In this document: positions 1 through 7,855 of the stretch, one piece after another | How positions within the stretch are numbered: the first letter of the stretch is position 1 | Layout: every line of letters starts with the position of its first letter | Origin: Chloroflexota bacterium | GTDB lineage: Bacteria > Chloroflexota > UBA11872 > UBA12225 > JAJDUF01 | Length of the DNA stretch: 64,000 nucleotides | NCBI GenBank assembly: GCA_022826725.1 | Contig: JAJDUF010000016.1 | Span: 186,001 to 250,000 of the forward strand | Direction: 5' to 3' | Position numbers and translations under genes: made by a program | The notes under the pieces: generated by a model | What the model saw: only the letters and a program-made list of their open reading frames with translations | Database searches by the model: none | What the model was told of the DNA's origin: nothing

Positions 1-289
1 CGCTAATCACATAGCCGTTGCGTGCCACGATGGCGTCCGGATTGACGCCAAACACCACCATACAGTCCGGCACCAGCCGCTCCGCGTCGTTGCCGGCCTC
101 CTGTCGGAGGTAGCCGCCTCCAGCGATGAGCACGTCGGCCCGCTGGCCGAAGTAGGCGTGCAGAAACTGATCAAAGGCCGCAATCCGGGTGTATTGCTGC
201 ATGTCGCGTATCCGCGGCGGGTCGGGGAGCGGCTCTAGGTGAGCATACGGACCGGGCGAGGGCGGGCGGAGGGCGGTTCTGGTTGCCAT
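1..289 (-). CDS. Uma2-family (DUF820) endonuclease, N-terminal part
   Basis: The gene runs off the left edge, so only the first 96 codons are visible. The protein has a Pro-rich start, a long N-terminal helix (FDQFLHAYFG), the strand DVLIAGGGYLRQEAG, and then PDCMVVFGVNP followed by ARNGYVIS. This order, a 'PD' acidic residue on a beta strand followed by a conserved RNGY block, is typical of Uma2/DUF820 proteins, PD-(D/E)XK-fold putative nucleases that occur in many copies in Chloroflexota and cyanobacteria. The catalytic E-x-K part would lie outside the window. The start at 289 is the first ATG in frame; an internal ATG at residue 30 is the alternative. The biological role of this family is not established. 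Confidence 0.75.
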   Translation of the reverse strand, partial: MATRTALRPPSPGPYAHLEPLPDPPRIRDMQQYTRIAAFDQFLHAYFGQRADVLIAGGGYLRQEAGNDAERLVPDCMVVFGVNPDAIVARNGYVIS

Positions 290-488
290 CGCAGTTCTCA
301 TGCCGGATAGCCGGTGCGCGCGGTATCGAGTTGAGAGTACCCGGCAGCAGTAGTATAGCCAACCGGGCGCCGGCGCCGCGGCGCCCATCATTGCGGTAGC
401 TCGTTGGTGGCACCCACCCTTGCCCGCAACAAAGAGGGAACACAATGTCCCCCCGCCGCAGCGGGGGCGGTTCCCCTATGTGACTGCC

Positions 489-872
489 TCAGCGCCGCGG
501 CGGCGGCCGGCGCCGGCCACGACGCATCGGGCTTTGCTCCTTGGTGCTGTCGTCCGGGTGAATGAAGCGATACAACTCCACCAGCGCATAGGGGCGTCTG
601 CCCCGCACCTCACGCAGCACCGTGTCCGCCGGCAGCACCTTCCCCTTCTTGGTCCGATACTGCTCCTTCACGGTCAGCATCCACATCTGGTGCTCCGGAA
701 TAGCGACGATCTCCCCGGCCTTGGGCCGGATCACCAGACCATGCACTTCTTCGAGGTGCTGCTCGTACCGCGGTGGATCAATGTAGGGGTGCAGGCGTTG
801 CGGTGGCGGCGCCGGTGCCGGCGAATCGCCGGTTGCACCACCCTCGGCCGGCGGACCCTCGGTATTGGCCAT
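489..872 (-). CDS. Conserved hypothetical protein, 127 aa
   Basis: I do not recognise a named family. The first 30 residues are Pro/Ala/Gly-rich and probably disordered. Residues 30-115 look like a compact fold (HLEEVHGLVIRPKAGEIVAI, then MWMLTVKEQYRTKKGKVLP). The last dozen residues are Arg/Pro-rich (RRGRRRPPPRR), which could touch nucleic acid. It is convergent with nothing obvious and separated by 220 bp from the methyltransferase gene on the same strand, so co-transcription is possible but not shown. The coding call rests on codon structure and a sensible protein on this strand compared with the low-complexity alternatives on the other. Confidence 0.6.
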   Translation of the reverse strand: MANTEGPPAEGGATGDSPAPAPPPQRLHPYIDPPRYEQHLEEVHGLVIRPKAGEIVAIPEHQMWMLTVKEQYRTKKGKVLPADTVLREVRGRRPYALVELYRFIHPDDSTKEQSPMRRGRRRPPPRR

Positions 873-1093
873 GCTGTGTACTCCCTCGCACGTGCTCCCC
901 CAGGGCTAACGGGCGCTGCTCCCAGGGCGAGACACACTCCTCACTCGTCGGCTTATCGCAAGTTAACAGCGCTCATTGTACCGCAGTATGGCTGCCGGGC
1001 GCACCCGCCTCCCCGGCACAGGCCGCAATCCGTGTCCACTTGCACAGCGGAGGGCCCATGGGTGGGCCGGGGATGAAGCGCAATCCATCCCGC

Positions 1094-2065
1094 TCACCTC
1101 CCCCGGTGGGGCGGGGGCCGCGGTGGGCCGAGCGGCGTGGTGAGTCGCGCGCGCATCAACTCGACGTATTCCGGCTCGCGTTCGATCATCAGCCACCGCC
1201 GGTTGAGGCGGGCGGCGACGGCGGCGGTGGTACCGGTGCCGGCGAACGGGTCCAGGATCAACTGGCCGGGCTGCGTGCTCGCCGCAATCACGCGCTCCAA
1301 CACACCTTCCGGTTTCTGCGTCGGATGCGCCTTCCGGCCGTGCTCATCGCGCAGCCGCTCCTTGCCGGTGCAGATCGGAAGCACCCAGTCGCTCCGCATC
1401 TGCTTGCCCCCGTTGGCGGCCTTCATGTCCTGATAGTTGAAGGTGTAGCCTTTCGCCGTCTCCGATTTTTTGGCCCAGATAAGCGTTTCGTGAGCATTCG
1501 TGAAGCGCGAGCCGCGGAAGTTGGGCATCGGGTTGGTCTTGATCCAGCACACCTCGTTGAGAATCCAAAATCCGAGGTCCTGCAAGAGACGCCCGATGCG
1601 ATAGATATTGTGGTAGGTGCCCATCACCCAGATCGCACCCGTCGGCTTCAGCACACGCCGGCACGCCTGGAGCCACTGGTAGGTGAATTGGTCGTACTCT
1701 TGAAAGGTGTTGAACTGATCCCACTCCGCGTCCACCGACTCGACCAGCGTTCGGTTCGGCCGGATCAGCGCCTTCTTGAGCTGGAGATTGTACGGCGGGT
1801 CGGCGAAAATCGTGTCCACCGATTCGGAGCGCACCATCGGCAGCACGTCGCGGCAATCGCCGAGCGCGACGATATTCCACGGCGCCCCGGCCGGGCCGGC
1901 GGCGCTCCGTTCACCGGCCGGCGGGGACGGTCGGCCGCGCCGCACCGGCGGTGGCTCGTCAGCGGCCCACTCCAACTGACAGGTGGAGAAATCTTCGGCG
2001 CTGAGTACCGCCCATGGCGGTGGCTGCCCTGTCGAGCCGTTGCCGCTCTCGTCCTGGCGCGTCAT
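1094..2065 (-). CDS. Site-specific DNA-methyltransferase, beta class (HinfI/CcrM-like)
   Basis: This is an S-adenosylmethionine-dependent DNA amino-methyltransferase. The catalytic motif IV, DPPYNL, comes early in the protein and the AdoMet-binding motif [15 protein letters not shown], comes late. That is the permuted order of beta-class enzymes such as CcrM and HinfI methylase. Between them lie the expected conserved blocks [33 protein letters not shown] and [13 protein letters not shown]. The C terminus lacks the extra domain of CcrM proper. No restriction enzyme lies next to it, so it is probably an orphan regulatory or protective methylase; the target sequence cannot be read from the protein. 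The frame is open upstream to 2266, with ATGs at 2089 and 2065. I take 2065 because the upstream residues do not look conserved, but no clear ribosome site settles it. Confidence 0.88.
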   Translation of the reverse strand: MTRQDESGNGSTGQPPPWAVLSAEDFSTCQLEWAADEPPPVRRGRPSPPAGERSAAGPAGAPWNIVALGDCRDVLPMVRSESVDTIFADPPYNLQLKKALIRPNRTLVESVDAEWDQFNTFQEYDQFTYQWLQACRRVLKPTGAIWVMGTYHNIYRIGRLLQDLGFWILNEVCWIKTNPMPNFRGSRFTNAHETLIWAKKSETAKGYTFNYQDMKAANGGKQMRSDWVLPICTGKERLRDEHGRKAHPTQKPEGVLERVIAASTQPGQLILDPFAGTGTTAAVAARLNRRWLMIEREPEYVELMRARLTTPLGPPRPPPHRGR

Positions 2066-2243
2066 AAAACCCCAATGGATCGCTGGCATGACCCGTCTGC
2101 GCGGTCCGATGGAGTTTTGATGATGCAGACCGGGTAGTCGGTGCAGATCAAGCGTGCCGCCGCACGGCCGGCCACAACTGCGGCCGCGAACTGGCGGACA
2201 ACGGAGCCGATTGTAACCTGTACCGGTCGTTCGTATCAGTGCA

Positions 2244-2462
2244 TCAAGGCTCCGATGACCGCACAAAGGTCAGGAAATCCAGGAACACGATCCCGAACCA
2301 GAGTACCGCCGCCACGAGAAACAGGACGGCAACCCCACGCAGCCGGCGTTGCCACCGCGAGCGGCGCTGCGCCCGCCGTGCGCGCCAGCCCGCGACTTCA
2401 CCGCCAACCGCGGCTCCGGCAGCGGCCCACAGTAGCACCTGGAGCGGCAGGAATGGATCCAT
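2244..2462 (-). CDS. Small membrane protein, 72 aa
   Basis: A short protein with two hydrophobic segments, roughly residues 5-25 (Ala/Gly-rich) and 45-66 ([21 protein letters not shown]), separated by a very basic stretch of Arg residues that should face the cytoplasm. No family is recognised. It lies directly upstream of the methyltransferase on the same strand, its end being about 180 bp before the methylase start used here. The alternating hydrophobic and basic pattern makes a real small integral membrane protein more likely than a chance frame. Confidence 0.5.
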   Translation of the reverse strand: MDPFLPLQVLLWAAAGAAVGGEVAGWRARRAQRRSRWQRRLRGVAVLFLVAAVLWFGIVFLDFLTFVRSSEP

Positions 2463-2832
2463 GGCTCTCAGCCTACCGCCGCTGCCCGCGCAATGCTACC
2501 GTCGGCACCCGGATCGCTACGCAGGAAACCCGCATCTAGACCGAACTGAAGCGAGGGCAGCATGTAGGATCAGGATCATTCTGTCATCAAGAGTGATCTA
2601 AAGGTGCTGAATCAATAGGATGCGATTGCCCTACTCATCGCCCTACTCATCCTCCTACGAGGGATTGATGAAGTGCCGTCCAAGCTGCTACCATCGGCTT
2701 GAGTTCTTTCCCACCGGCTGGATCGTGGCCCCGGCCATGTCCTGGGGTGTGGAGGTCGTGCTTTACACCCCCAACTATTACAACCCTTGAGTGGCCCGGC
2801 CCTAAGTCAGCCCTTACGGAAGACATTTAGCC
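2463..2832. other. Intergenic stretch, 370 bp, no convincing gene
   Basis: The only coding candidate is a 40-residue + strand frame at 2668-2790 beginning MKCRPSCYHRLEFF, unlike anything I recognise and without a ribosome site, so it is not called. A short direct repeat, CCCTACTCATC, occurs twice around 2631-2652. Base composition is noticeably less GC-rich than the flanking genes, which continues into the DUF1801 gene downstream. I see no terminator hairpin or RNA gene. Confidence 0.4.
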
Positions 2833-3219
2833 ATGTCTAAGGTCCAATTCGGTACATTCGAAGACTTGCTACAGATTACAGAAGAGTCCTTGCGCCCTAT
2901 CGCGATCGCTCTGCGAGAGGTCATTGTCACGACCGATCCGAATGCATGCGAGGTGGTTCGCCTTGGTGATCGCGCTGCGACCTATGGAGTGGGGCCAAGG
3001 AAAATGATTGACGGGTATGCTTATATTCTGCCCTACAAAAGGTGGATCAACCTCGGTTTCTATCAGGGTGTCAACCTAGCTGATCCGGAAGGATTGCTGG
3101 AGGGCACTGGTGCCAAGATGCGCCATGTTAAGATTCGCTCGATTGATGACGCAAAGCAGTCGCCAATTCGGGTGCTTATCAAGGGTGCGTTTGAGTACAA
3201 GAAAGCGTCAGTACGCTAA
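2833..3219 (+). CDS. DUF1801 domain-containing protein
   Basis: A 128-residue protein of the DUF1801 (YdhG-like) type, small alpha/beta proteins of unknown biochemical role. Features seen are the N-terminal helix with LRPIAIALREVI, the block ATYGVGPRKMIDGYAYILPYKRWINLGFYQG, and the C-terminal GAKMRHVKIRSIDD followed by a basic helix. These correspond to the family pattern in which a conserved aromatic core is followed by 'K-hR-HVKhR'. A second member of the superfamily lies at 16319-16783. Codon use is AT-richer than most neighbours. The start is the only reasonable ATG; the upstream ribosome site (ACGGAAGAC) is weak. Confidence 0.7.
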   Translation: MSKVQFGTFEDLLQITEESLRPIAIALREVIVTTDPNACEVVRLGDRAATYGVGPRKMIDGYAYILPYKRWINLGFYQGVNLADPEGLLEGTGAKMRHVKIRSIDDAKQSPIRVLIKGAFEYKKASVR

Positions 3220-3314
3220 CCGCGGTGCATCCGGTGGCGATCGGCGGCAAGACTGGCCGTCAATCGCCTATACTTTTGACAGCGTAGGCGCTTATGTGGG
3301 GAGGAGCCGTTCTC

Positions 3315-3360
3315 TCCTCACCCCCAGCCCCCTCACCACCATGGTGGAGAGGGGGAGTCT
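3315..3360. repeat. Interspersed C-rich repeat, family A
   Basis: CTCACCCCCAGCCCC, then a short spacer with the palindrome CCACCATGGTGG, then GGAGAGGGGGAG. The two arms can pair. Closely related copies occur near 8913, 34718, 35629 and 55325, always between genes. It sits just upstream of the ribosome site of the disulfide oxidoreductase gene. Confidence 0.7.
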
Positions 3361-3388
3361 GCCACAGCTTCCCTGGAGGATCGCAACG

Positions 3389-4108
3389 ATGGCGTTTATC
3401 CAAGACGCGGACCGCACACTGCTGGAGCAGCGTTTTCAAGATGAACTGCCGAGCGCGGTGACGTTGCAACTGTTCACAACACCGCGGTACGGGCTGTATG
3501 TCCCCGGCCGCGAAGAGTGTGTCACCTGTGCCGATGCCGAGGCATTGCTGACCGAGGTGGCCGACCTGTCGCCGCAGTTGACGCTGGCCAAGCATGATCT
3601 CCATGCCGAACCGGAGGTGGCTGCCGCGGCCGGCGTGGACAAGGTGCCGGCGCTCGTGCTCCGCGGCGGCAATGGCCAGGCGGACGGCCGAGTACGCTTT
3701 TTCGGGCTGCCATCCGGCTACGAGTTTGCGACGCTAGTAGACTCGATCATCGCCGTCTCCAAGGGGACGCCGTCGTTGCGCGCCACCACTCTGGAGCGGC
3801 TCGAAACGGCGCTGGCCGACACCGACGAACGGCTCCATGTGCAGGTGTTCGTCACGCCCACCTGACCGCACTGCCCCCAGGTGGCCAGTCTGGCCCACCA
3901 AATGGCGCTGGCCTGCGCGCAGATTACGGCCGACGTGATCGAGGCCAATGAGTTTCCCCGCCTTTCGCAGGCGTATAACGTGATGAACGCGCCCAAGACC
4001 GTCGTCAACGACCGGGTCGAGATTGCGGGTGCCGTCCCCGAGCGCCAGCTCGTCAGCGAAGTCCTGTGTGCCCTGCCGTCCGACACGACGCCTGATGAGT
4101 CCCCGTAG
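3389..4108 (+). CDS. Candidate selenoprotein: protein disulfide oxidoreductase (PDO) with U-P-H-C active site
   Basis: This is read as one 239-codon gene through an in-frame TGA at 3863-3865. The family (glutaredoxin-like PDO, two thioredoxin folds, thiol-disulfide exchange in the cytosol) normally has a CxxC in each half. The N-terminal half has C44-V-T-C47, then cis-Pro region DKVPALVL and FFGLPSGYEF, all typical. In the C-terminal half the frame reads FVTPT, TGA (codon 159), PHCPQVA, so TGA replaces the first Cys of CPHC. The frame stays open and family-like for 79 more codons, including NAPKTVVNDRVEIAGAVPE with the second cis-Pro. A SECIS-like hairpin follows the TGA. The start ATG has GGAGGA eight bases upstream. 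Alternatives are a sequencing error or a recent nonsense mutation, but the exact placement at the catalytic Cys favours selenocysteine. selA/B/C/D would have to lie elsewhere in the genome. Confidence 0.75.
3880..3899 (+). promoter_or_regulatory. Putative bacterial SECIS hairpin
   Basis: Just after the in-frame TGA, GGTGGCC (3880-3886) can pair with GGCCCACC (3892-3899) with one bulged C, closing a five-base loop AGTCT. The loop starts 22 bases after the TGA and has G as its second base. A short lower stem GCC/GGC (3873-3875 with 3904-3906) is also possible. These match the recalled bacterial SECIS pattern: loop 16-37 bases after UGA, small loop, G among its first two bases. Confidence 0.6.
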
Positions 4109-4149
4109 ACCCCCTAGAGCTTGTCCGACATCCTTGATCGAAGTATCTG

Positions 4150-4701
4150 ATGTTATTGATCCTCGGAGGCCTTCCCGCGGTGGGCAAGACAGCAATTGCC
4201 ACTGGACTGGCACGGGACATTGAGGCCGTTCATCTACGCATCGATTCCATAGAGCAGGCGTTGCGTGACTCCCATGTAACGATCGCAGGGCCAGAGGGGT
4301 ACGTGGTCGCTTATGCGATTGCTGAGGATAACCTGAGACTGGGCCGCACCGTAATAGCCGATTCTGTGAACCCGGTGGAAGTAACGCGAGCCGCTTGGCG
4401 AAACGTCGCCCGACGGGCAGGCAAGCGTTGCATCGAGATCGAGATTGTCTGTTCCGACCAGGCGGAGCACCGGCGCCGGGTCGAGTCACGGGTAGCTGAC
4501 ATTATCGGGCACCAATTACCTACGTGGCAGCAGGTGTGCGCCCGTGAGTATGAACCCTGGCCGGCCAGTATCATCATAGATACCGCGGGACAGCCTATCA
4601 AGGCGAGCATTTCAGCACTGCGAGAAAGACTGGAAGGCTATGAGCAGACGCTCCAGGCAACCGGCGATGCGGAGAAGTCGCTTGACTTCGCTGGGAGTTG
4701 A
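4150..4701 (+). CDS. P-loop ATP-binding protein, kinase-like (AAA_33 type)
   Basis: The protein starts directly with the Walker A loop GGLPAVGKTAIA (residues 6-17), followed by a strand and HLRIDSIEQALRD, a pattern like adenylylsulfate-kinase and tRNA/nucleotide-kinase-type P-loop proteins of about 180 residues. VIADSVNPVEVTRAAW is the expected second nucleotide-binding block (the 'DSvN..' motif of predicted kinases), and ARRAGKRCIEIEIVCSD the following strand. The substrate is unknown. It begins 41 bp after the disulfide oxidoreductase stop and ends 7 bp before the start used for the next gene, so the two downstream genes may be co-transcribed. Confidence 0.75.
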   Translation: MLLILGGLPAVGKTAIATGLARDIEAVHLRIDSIEQALRDSHVTIAGPEGYVVAYAIAEDNLRLGRTVIADSVNPVEVTRAAWRNVARRAGKRCIEIEIVCSDQAEHRRRVESRVADIIGHQLPTWQQVCAREYEPWPASIIIDTAGQPIKASISALRERLEGYEQTLQATGDAEKSLDFAGS

Positions 4702-4708
4702 AACGACC

Positions 4709-5638
4709 GTGCTTTCCTACATAGGCAATGGGCCATACTGCTATGCCAACTCCGCCGCGATGCTGCTTGAGAGCGCCGGGGAGTCCGTCGAGCCTCGCGT
4801 CATCGAAGTCTTGTCGGGGGTCGGGCTGGGGGCGTTTTGGGTCGCAGACTCCCAGACCCTGTTCCTGAGCGGCTTGGCGTCCGCACCGGACGTGGGACTA
4901 TCTCGATCGTTCGGGTTACTTGGGTTCAACGTGGAAGAGGAAGCTGAATCGGATGGCGACACCATCCCCATTGATGCACTGACGCTACAACTTAGTAACG
5001 GACCGGTGTTGCTCGGCCCCCTCGACATGGGCGAACTCTCCTACCGCCCCAATGCCAGCGGAGCGAACGGAGCCGATCATTTCGTGCTTGCTCTTCACGT
5101 AGAAGACGGTGCCGTGGTTGTGCATGATCCCGCGGGCTACCCCGCTATGCCCATCGGCGTCGAGGCGCTCGACCGCGCTTGGCGCGCCGACCTCATTGCG
5201 TATCGGAGAGGGACATACCGTAGGTGGCACTCCTCCACGCGCGTGGAACGGCCTGGGCCAATGCAGATCGCCGAGGCTGCGATTGATTCTTTCAGCCGTG
5301 CCTATCGGGAATCGCGAGCTATGTGCGAGCCAGGCACTGCCATCGGTCCGGAGGCGATCGAGGCAGTGGCAGCGGCCATCACGAGTCGAGAGCTACTTGA
5401 TCCTGGGCTGGAGCACTTGCGGAGATTCGCATTACCTCTCGGTGTGCGGCGCGCCCTGGACTACACCTGGTACCTCAGCGACATCAATCCAAAGCTGGCC
5501 GACCTCAAGCGCCGGCAAGCCTGGCATCTAGCCCGTGCTCACGCCGCCGCGTGCCAGAGCAGTTGGCTCCCCCTCGCAGATCACCTGCTGCACCTGGCGG
5601 ACTTGGAACACCGCGTTGAAACCGCTCTACTCGAATAG
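4709..5638 (+). CDS. BtrH N-terminal-like (papain-fold) protein
   Basis: The N terminus, NGPYCYANSAAMLLESAG, puts a Cys at the start of a helix, and NGADHFVLALHVEDGAVVVHDPAGYP supplies a His and a following Asp. This Cys, His, Asp arrangement is that of the C39-like/BtrH_N papain-fold family, which includes acyltransferases of the butirosin type and peptidase-like proteins. Residues 200-309 are helical and unassigned. The substrate is unknown. The frame is open back to an ATG at 4640, overlapping the previous gene by 62 bp; I prefer GTG 4709 because GGGAG lies 11 bases upstream and the conserved region begins right there. It may form an operon with the P-loop gene before it. Confidence 0.65.
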   Translation: MLSYIGNGPYCYANSAAMLLESAGESVEPRVIEVLSGVGLGAFWVADSQTLFLSGLASAPDVGLSRSFGLLGFNVEEEAESDGDTIPIDALTLQLSNGPVLLGPLDMGELSYRPNASGANGADHFVLALHVEDGAVVVHDPAGYPAMPIGVEALDRAWRADLIAYRRGTYRRWHSSTRVERPGPMQIAEAAIDSFSRAYRESRAMCEPGTAIGPEAIEAVAAAITSRELLDPGLEHLRRFALPLGVRRALDYTWYLSDINPKLADLKRRQAWHLARAHAAACQSSWLPLADHLLHLADLEHRVETALLE

Positions 5639-5904
5639 GCTGCCTGACATATGATGCGACTCTCCGACTCTGCCAATGTAGGACGGACTGCATGCAGCCT
5701 AGCTTCCGCTTCCCTACATAGAGGCTTCCTACCGCAAAGGTCGAGGTAAGATACGCTTAGTCCCACCAAAGGCGGAGGCGGGCTCTTGCAGGGGTCATGC
5801 TGTGGTTGACCAATAGGCCAAGTTGGGCAGGTTGCCGGAATAGAACGTGCGTGCTATATTCGCATTGGCTCGAACTCCTGCAAGGGCAAGGGGAAGCAGC
5901 GGAA

Positions 5905-6657
5905 ATGCCCTCGACGATAGAGTGGACCGACGAAACGTGGAATCCTGTGACGGGGTGCTCCCGTGTCTCCCCCGGATGCGACAACTGCTACATGTTCGCG
6001 CTATATCCCAGGCTGCGGGCCATGGACGTCCCTGGGTACGAGACCGCACCCGACAGCGTGCAAATGCTCCCAGAGCGGCTGAGAGCGCCGCTGTCATGGC
6101 GGCGCCCCCGGCGCGTGTTCGTCAACAGCATGTCCGACTTGTTCCACCCGCACGTTGAGTACGACTTCATTTCGGATGTCTTCGCCGTCATGGTAGAAGC
6201 GCACCAGCACGTGTTCCAGGTACTCACCAAGCGGCCGGGCAGAGCCGCCGGCTGGTGGCAAGGTCACGGTCAAAGCAGATTCGGCGAATGGCCGGAGAAC
6301 GTGTGGATGGGCACCTCCGTAGAGAGTCAGAAGTATGCACCCCGGCTGACAGTGCTGCGACGGGTCCCCGCCGCTGTCCGCTTTGTGTCTGCGGAACCCC
6401 TGCTGGAGAGACTTGACCTCACCCCGTGGCTGGAGGATGGCACCCTCCACTGGGTAATTGCCGGCGGGGAGAGCGGGCCTCGCGCAAGGCCGATGGACCT
6501 GAACTGGGCACGCGACCTCCGCGACCAGTCCGCAAAGGCAAACGTGGCTTTCTTCCTTAAGCAGCTAGGCGGCCGGCGCGGCAAGCATTCAGGACCCGAT
6601 GCCGTACTGGACGGCGCTACATGGGTTGAGATTCCAGGGCGCAACGGGCTTAGGTGA
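5905..6657 (+). CDS. DUF5131 (phage Gp37/Gp68-like) three-Cys-motif protein
   Basis: The protein opens with IEWTDETWNPVTGC and has three cysteines, C18-x6-C25-x2-C28, in the signature GC..vSPGC.NCY. That arrangement defines the 'three-Cys-motif' family (DUF5131, Gp37/Gp68), thought to be radical-SAM-like with an iron-sulfur cluster. Further family blocks are FVNSMSDLFH, VLTKRPGR, NVWMGTSVES, RFVSAEPLLE and WVIAGGESGPRARPM. Length 250 is normal. The stop is three bases before the start of the TcmP gene, its usual partner. The frame continues upstream, but the conserved region begins at the ATG at 5905, preceded by a purine-rich GGGGAAGCAGCGG. The activity and target of the family are unknown to me. 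Confidence 0.88.
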   Translation: MPSTIEWTDETWNPVTGCSRVSPGCDNCYMFALYPRLRAMDVPGYETAPDSVQMLPERLRAPLSWRRPRRVFVNSMSDLFHPHVEYDFISDVFAVMVEAHQHVFQVLTKRPGRAAGWWQGHGQSRFGEWPENVWMGTSVESQKYAPRLTVLRRVPAAVRFVSAEPLLERLDLTPWLEDGTLHWVIAGGESGPRARPMDLNWARDLRDQSAKANVAFFLKQLGGRRGKHSGPDAVLDGATWVEIPGRNGLR

Positions 6658-6660
6658 CGA

Positions 6661-7788
6661 ATGCCTCCAAAGACGACGCGATGGTCTCTTGATGGCCATA
6701 CAGTTGGCAAGCACATGGTCTTGGGTGCCTACATGGACGCATGGCTTCCAATCATACTGAGCAGGTTTGAGAGAGCGATGTTCGTAGATGCCTTTGCAGG
6801 TCCCGGCGAATACGAGGACGGAGAGCTTGGTTCACCTGTCATTGCGCTGAATGCCCTTGCCAAACACTCTTCACAGCACATGATGAGAGGACAGATTGAC
6901 TATGTATTCATTGAGAAGGACCGTGACCGCTTCGATCACTTGAATGAGGTAATCGCTCGTCAACGAAAGAAAGGTGCCGTTCCGTCAATCTGCAAGATCA
7001 ATACATACAATGACACGTTCACTAATGTTCTCCCAAAGCTCATCGATTCTATCAGTTCGCATCGCATCCCCACCTTTGTCATGATTGACCCTTTTGGTGT
7101 ATCTGGAGCTGGCATGGAAAACATACGTGCTCTGATGGATCACCCCAGCATTGAGGTCTACGTATCCTTCATGTATGAACCCATGAACCGATTCAAGGAT
7201 CAAACTGACTTTGAATCCCCTCTTGACGATCTGTTTGGCTGTTCAGATTGGAGACAGGGCATAGACATTCCTGACAGCAAGGAAAGAAAGGAATTCTTCT
7301 ACGGTCTATATAGAAAACAGCTAAAGCTATCAGGAGCACGCCACGTCCTTCATTTTGAATTATACGATGGCGATAAGCTGAAGTACGCATTGTTCTTCGC
7401 CACTCAGAGCGATCAGGGCTGCGACAAGATGAAACAAGCCATGTGGAAAGTCGCGCCGACCAGAGGCTACAGTTTCCGGGGTGACAAACTAGGCCAACTC
7501 TCGTTCGAACCAACAGACTTCCACTTCAACGAATTGGAGCGTGCCCTAATCTCCCAATTCGGAATGAATAAGCCGATAACGTTCGAGTCAGTTGAAGGAT
7601 TTATGCGCTCTGATAGAGTCCTTTTCCACTCTGGTCACCTTAAGCGGCATCTGGCGGCCATGGAGCAGGAGTCTACACTCGTTGTCGAGCAGAGTCCGAG
7701 AAAGAAGCGCGGCGCATTCCCACGTGGCACAATCCTGCGATTTGTCGAGCCTCCGCCCCCATCGCCTAGGCAACTGCGGCTGATGTGA
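6661..7788 (+). CDS. tcmP: Three-Cys-motif partner protein TcmP
   Basis: Begins three bases after the DUF5131 stop. The N terminus DGHTVGKHMVLGAYMDAWLPI and FVDAFAGPGEYEDGELGSPVIAL are hallmarks of TcmP proteins; the second resembles an AdoMet-binding methyltransferase motif I. IDYVFIEKDRDRFDHL (acidic residue at the end of strand 2) and IPTFVMIDPFGVSGAGM (position of a motif IV) support a class I methyltransferase-like fold. The C-terminal 100 residues carry a helical domain and a basic stretch (SPRKKRGAFPRG). Base and codon use is clearly AT-richer than the surrounding genes, a sign of acquisition by transfer. TcmP with its three-Cys partner is a recurrent two-gene unit of unproven function, often among mobile or defence genes. 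Confidence 0.88.
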   Translation: MPPKTTRWSLDGHTVGKHMVLGAYMDAWLPIILSRFERAMFVDAFAGPGEYEDGELGSPVIALNALAKHSSQHMMRGQIDYVFIEKDRDRFDHLNEVIARQRKKGAVPSICKINTYNDTFTNVLPKLIDSISSHRIPTFVMIDPFGVSGAGMENIRALMDHPSIEVYVSFMYEPMNRFKDQTDFESPLDDLFGCSDWRQGIDIPDSKERKEFFYGLYRKQLKLSGARHVLHFELYDGDKLKYALFFATQSDQGCDKMKQAMWKVAPTRGYSFRGDKLGQLSFEPTDFHFNELERALISQFGMNKPITFESVEGFMRSDRVLFHSGHLKRHLAAMEQESTLVVEQSPRKKRGAFPRGTILRFVEPPPPSPRQLRLM

Positions 7789-7855
7789 ATTGGGCAACAA
7801 ACATGCTCCGCTCTCAGTCGCTCTTCGCAGTACGCCCCGACCGAGGGAGGACATC

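Noticed and set aside
773..2137. Long + strand open frame opposite the methyltransferase
   Set aside because: Antisense to a gene with clear DNA methyltransferase motifs; long opposite frames are expected at this GC content.
2668..2790. 40-codon frame in the 2.5-2.8 kb gap
   Set aside because: No ribosome site, no recognisable family, and too short to separate from chance.
3110..3865. Stand-alone 251-residue protein ending at the TGA at 3863
   Set aside because: The true start is ATG 3389 with a good ribosome site, and the family continues past the TGA, so a truncated protein is less likely than selenocysteine readthrough.
5639..5904. Possible tRNA or small RNA before the DUF5131 gene
   Set aside because: No T-loop (GTTCGA) or acceptor pairing of tRNA type found; left as plain intergenic DNA.
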